Positions 5,661 to 7,952 of a DNA stretch of 7,952 nucleotides are shown in pieces. The notes beneath the pieces are model-generated. The model was not told the origin of the DNA and searched no databases. It saw only the letters and a program-made list of their open reading frames with translations. This stretch comes from an uncultured Prevotella sp. (lineage in GTDB: Bacteria > Bacteroidota > Bacteroidia > Bacteroidales > Bacteroidaceae). Location: NCBI GenBank assembly GCA_947072805.1, contig CAMTJK010000154.1:1-7952 (forward strand). The letters run 5' to 3'. How positions within the stretch are numbered: the first letter of the stretch is position 1; each line of letters opens with the position of its first letter. The translations under genes and the position numbers were made by a program.

Positions 5661-6599
5661 ATGCGAAAAGTTATAGGAATAGGCGAGACTGTTCTCGACA
5701 TCATCTTCAAGAACGACCAGCCCATAGGTGCCGTTCCGGGCGGTTCTGTGTTCAACGGCATCATCTCACTTGGTCGTGCGGGCATTCACGCCACCTTCAT
5801 CAGCGAGGCAGGCAACGACCGTGTAGGCAAAAACATCATAAGCTTCCTCACAGAGAACGGCGTCAATGCCGATAACATCAATGTCTATCCCAACAGCAAG
5901 TCGCCCATCTCACTGGCATTCCTCAACGAGCAGAACGATGCGGAGTATGTGTTTTACAAAGACCATCCGCACGACCAGCTCGACTTCGTATATCCCGACG
6001 TGGATAAGGACGACGTGGTGATGTTCGGCTCTTATTATGCCGTCAATCCCGTCATACGCCCGCAGGTGGTGGGCTTTCTCGAGTATGCACGCAGCCGCGG
6101 TGCCATACTCTATTACGATGTAAACTTCAGGGCCTCACACCGCGGCGAGGTACTGAAACTCACTCCCAACATTCTCGAAAACCTCGAATATGCCGACATT
6201 GTGCGCGGCAGCAGCGAAGATTTCGAGGTAATGTTCCGCAAGACCGACGCGGACGTCATCTATCGCAGCGAGATTGCTTTCTATACCAAGAAGTTCATCT
6301 GCACACAGGGCGCGGCTCCGGTGGAACTGCGTGCCGAAGGCGGACTGAAGAAGCAGTATCCGGTCATCAAGACGCACACGGTGAGCACCATAGGAGCCGG
6401 CGACAACTTCAACGCGGGCTTCGTGTACGGCTTAATACGCTACGGAATAACACGCGAAACCATCGAAAACGGACTTACCGAAGAGCAATGGGACAACGTG
6501 ATAAGCTGCGCACAACAGTTCTCCGCCAACTGCTGCAAGAGCATAAACAACTCCATAGACAAGGAGTTTGGCGAACAAATGCGCCGCGCACTGCAATAA
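5661..6599 (+). CDS. PfkB-family carbohydrate kinase (fructokinase/ribokinase-like)
   Basis: This 312-residue cytoplasmic ATP-dependent kinase belongs to the ribokinase superfamily, and its length is typical. The N-terminal sugar-binding motif is GAVPGGSVFNGIISLGRAG (23-41), followed by FISEAGNDRVGK (47-57). YYDVNFR (151-157) is a conserved central motif, and TIGAGDNFNAGF (243-254) is the second PfkB signature, with catalytic base Asp248 and the GAGD anion hole. The common DTTGAGDAF form here reads STIGAGDNF. The exact sugar cannot be read from sequence; fructose is the usual guess for this Bacteroidales group, and no transporter or other sugar gene is adjacent to help. The ATG at 5661 follows a clear promoter box and an AT-rich leader without a Shine-Dalgarno motif. 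FprA follows after 82 bases without an obvious terminator between them, so cotranscription is possible. Confidence 0.92.
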   Translation: MRKVIGIGETVLDIIFKNDQPIGAVPGGSVFNGIISLGRAGIHATFISEAGNDRVGKNIISFLTENGVNADNINVYPNSKSPISLAFLNEQNDAEYVFYKDHPHDQLDFVYPDVDKDDVVMFGSYYAVNPVIRPQVVGFLEYARSRGAILYYDVNFRASHRGEVLKLTPNILENLEYADIVRGSSEDFEVMFRKTDADVIYRSEIAFYTKKFICTQGAAPVELRAEGGLKKQYPVIKTHTVSTIGAGDNFNAGFVYGLIRYGITRETIENGLTEEQWDNVISCAQQFSANCCKSINNSIDKEFGEQMRRALQ

Positions 6600-6631
6600 G
6601 ACCGAAACAAAATCATTCACCAGCCGACGTC

Positions 6632-6648
6632 TTCCCTGCTTCGGGGAA
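6632..6648 (+). other. Small hairpin in the kinase-fprA gap
   Basis: TTCCC (6632-6636) pairs with GGGAA (6644-6648) around TGCTTCG in the 82-base gap. No U run follows on the plus strand (the downstream bases are AAACACAA), so it is not a convincing terminator of the kinase gene. The rest of the gap, up to the fprA start, is A-rich and shows no TAnnTTTG box. Confidence 0.3.
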
Positions 6649-6681
6649 AAACACAACCGGCGCACTAAAACAACTTAAATC

Positions 6682-7890
6682 ATGCAACAGATAACAAGCA
6701 AGATTCATTATGTGGGCGTAAACGACCGCAACAAAAACCTCTTTGAAGGGCTTTGGCCTCTGCCCAACGGCGTGTCATACAACTCTTACCTCGTTACTGC
6801 CGACAAGGTTTGCCTTATAGACACGGTGGAAGTAGACTTCTTCGTGGCTTACATACGCAACATTCAGGAGGTATTGGGCGAACGTCCCATCGACTACCTG
6901 GTGATAAACCACATGGAACCCGACCACAGCGGCGCCATTTCGCTTATACGCAAATACTACCCGGACGTGAAGATTGTGGGAAACAAGAAGACTTTCGACA
7001 TGATGCGCGGCTTCTACGGCATAGACAGCAACTGCGTGGAGGTGAAAAACGGCGATTCCATCGATCTGGGCGGCTGCTCGCTGAAGTTTGTTCTCACGCC
7101 CATGGTACACTGGCCCGAGACAATGATGACAGTATTTGAAGAGCCCGGCGAAGAGGCTGATAGCATCTGCCGCACGCTCTTCTCGGGAGATGCCTTCGGA
7201 TGCTTCGGCGCTCTGAACGGAGGACTCATCGACTCACAGATAAACTGCGACACCTTCTGGCTCGAGATGGTGCGCTACTACTCTAACATAGTGGGAAAAT
7301 ACGGCACGCCCGTGCAGAACGCGCTGAAGAAGCTCACCGGAGTGAGCCTCGACTACATCTGCTCCACGCACGGTCCCGTGTGGCATGAGCACATAGCGCG
7401 TGTGGTGGACATGTACGACCGCATGAGCCGCTACGAGACCGAAGAGGGACTTGTCATCTGCTACGGCACCATGTACGGCAATACGGAGCATGCCGCAGAG
7501 GTGATAGCACGCGCCGCAAGCGAGGCAGGACTTAAAAACATCGTTATGTACAACGTGTCGAAGACTCACCACTCTTATATCATACGCGACGTGTTCCGTT
7601 ATCGCGGTCTCATTGTGGGCGCACCGACCTACAATACGGGCTTGTACCACGAGATGGACGTGCTGCTCGACGAGCTTGCCGGTCGCGACATAAAGAACCA
7701 CTGCCTCGGATGGTTCGGCAGCTACGCCTGGGCAAGCAAGGCTGCGGGCTGCATAGCCGCATGGAATGAGAATCACCTGCACTTCGAACCTGTGGGCACG
7801 CCGGTAGAAATACGCCAAAGCCTCAACTCAGAGACCAAGGCTGCCTGCGAAGCGCTGGGTCGCGCCATGGCTGAAAGGCTCAAAGGCTGA
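6682..7890 (+). CDS. fprA: Class A flavodiiron protein (O2/NO reductase)
   Basis: This 402-residue cytoplasmic enzyme reduces O2 to water and/or NO to N2O with electrons from rubredoxin or a similar carrier, protecting anaerobes. The N-terminal metallo-beta-lactamase-like domain (about 1-250) has the complete diiron ligand set: HMEPDH gives His77, Glu79 and Asp81, then His143 (HWPETM), Asp170 (FSGDAFG) and His230 (CSTHGPVW). The C-terminal flavodoxin domain (from about 256) has the FMN phosphate loop YGTMYGNTEHAAE (261-273) and the isoalloxazine-contact regions GAPTYNTGLYHEM (313-325) and GWFGSYAWASKA (343-354). The length fits a two-domain class A protein with no rubredoxin or reductase extension, and no partner gene is seen in the window. 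It follows the sugar kinase by 82 bases. O2 versus NO preference cannot be decided from these motifs. Confidence 0.96.
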   Translation: MQQITSKIHYVGVNDRNKNLFEGLWPLPNGVSYNSYLVTADKVCLIDTVEVDFFVAYIRNIQEVLGERPIDYLVINHMEPDHSGAISLIRKYYPDVKIVGNKKTFDMMRGFYGIDSNCVEVKNGDSIDLGGCSLKFVLTPMVHWPETMMTVFEEPGEEADSICRTLFSGDAFGCFGALNGGLIDSQINCDTFWLEMVRYYSNIVGKYGTPVQNALKKLTGVSLDYICSTHGPVWHEHIARVVDMYDRMSRYETEEGLVICYGTMYGNTEHAAEVIARAASEAGLKNIVMYNVSKTHHSYIIRDVFRYRGLIVGAPTYNTGLYHEMDVLLDELAGRDIKNHCLGWFGSYAWASKAAGCIAAWNENHLHFEPVGTPVEIRQSLNSETKAACEALGRAMAERLKG

Positions 7891-7952
7891 TGCCGGATGG
7901 GGTAAAACATAATACCGTAAAGTATAAAATACAAAGTCGCTCCACCTTGCAC

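Noticed and set aside
7234..7818. Minus-strand open frame (194 codons) opposite fprA
   Set aside because: It is antisense to the flavodiiron catalytic and flavodoxin regions, and no domain is recognisable.
7891..7952. Terminator or tRNA after fprA
   Set aside because: No stem with a U tract and no cloverleaf features are visible in these 62 bases; any terminator would lie beyond the window.

Overview
The window looks like ordinary chromosome from an anaerobic, gut- or mouth-type Bacteroidales bacterium, most likely Prevotella or a close relative. The evidence is an S46 dipeptidyl-peptidase, a class A flavodiiron protein, a single-chain SpmA-SpmB protein in what should be a non-sporulating lineage, a Bacteroidetes-type TAnnTTTG promoter box, and start codons without Shine-Dalgarno sequences in AT-rich leaders. 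Placement at genus level is inference.

Layout. Positions 1-4770 hold three plus-strand genes close together: the 3' part of an SpmA/SpmB-like nucleoside-recognition (Gate) membrane protein, a 14-helix-class polysaccharide flippase 20 bases later, and a secreted S46 dipeptidyl-peptidase of DPP7 type 41 bases after that. A strong hairpin terminator (4798-4834) closes this block and probably also serves the opposing gene. Between it and the minus-strand ogt gene (4976-5485) lie four tandem copies of a 21-bp AT-rich repeat (4883-4966). The first two copies match the DnaA-box consensus TTATNCACA exactly. The divergent ogt/kinase intergenic region (5486-5660) is rich in sites: a TA dinucleotide run, a 6-bp-arm inverted repeat, an FNR/CRP-like palindrome TTGAC-N4-GTCAA, and a clear TAnnTTTG promoter box for the kinase. 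Positions 5661-7890 hold a PfkB-family sugar kinase and, after 82 bases, a flavodiiron protein (FprA). The last 62 bases (7891-7952) are non-coding, and I see no terminator or RNA gene in them.

Together, the first block joins envelope functions (flippase, exported peptide digestion) with a conserved membrane protein of unclear substrate. The second half combines alkylation repair (ogt), sugar phosphorylation and O2/NO detoxification. These are housekeeping and stress functions and do not form an obvious single pathway. I find no mobile element, CRISPR array, tRNA or rRNA, and no defence cassette. No gap without a gene exceeds 300 bases. The most unusual signal is the helically phased 21-bp repeat array, followed by the palindromes upstream of ogt.
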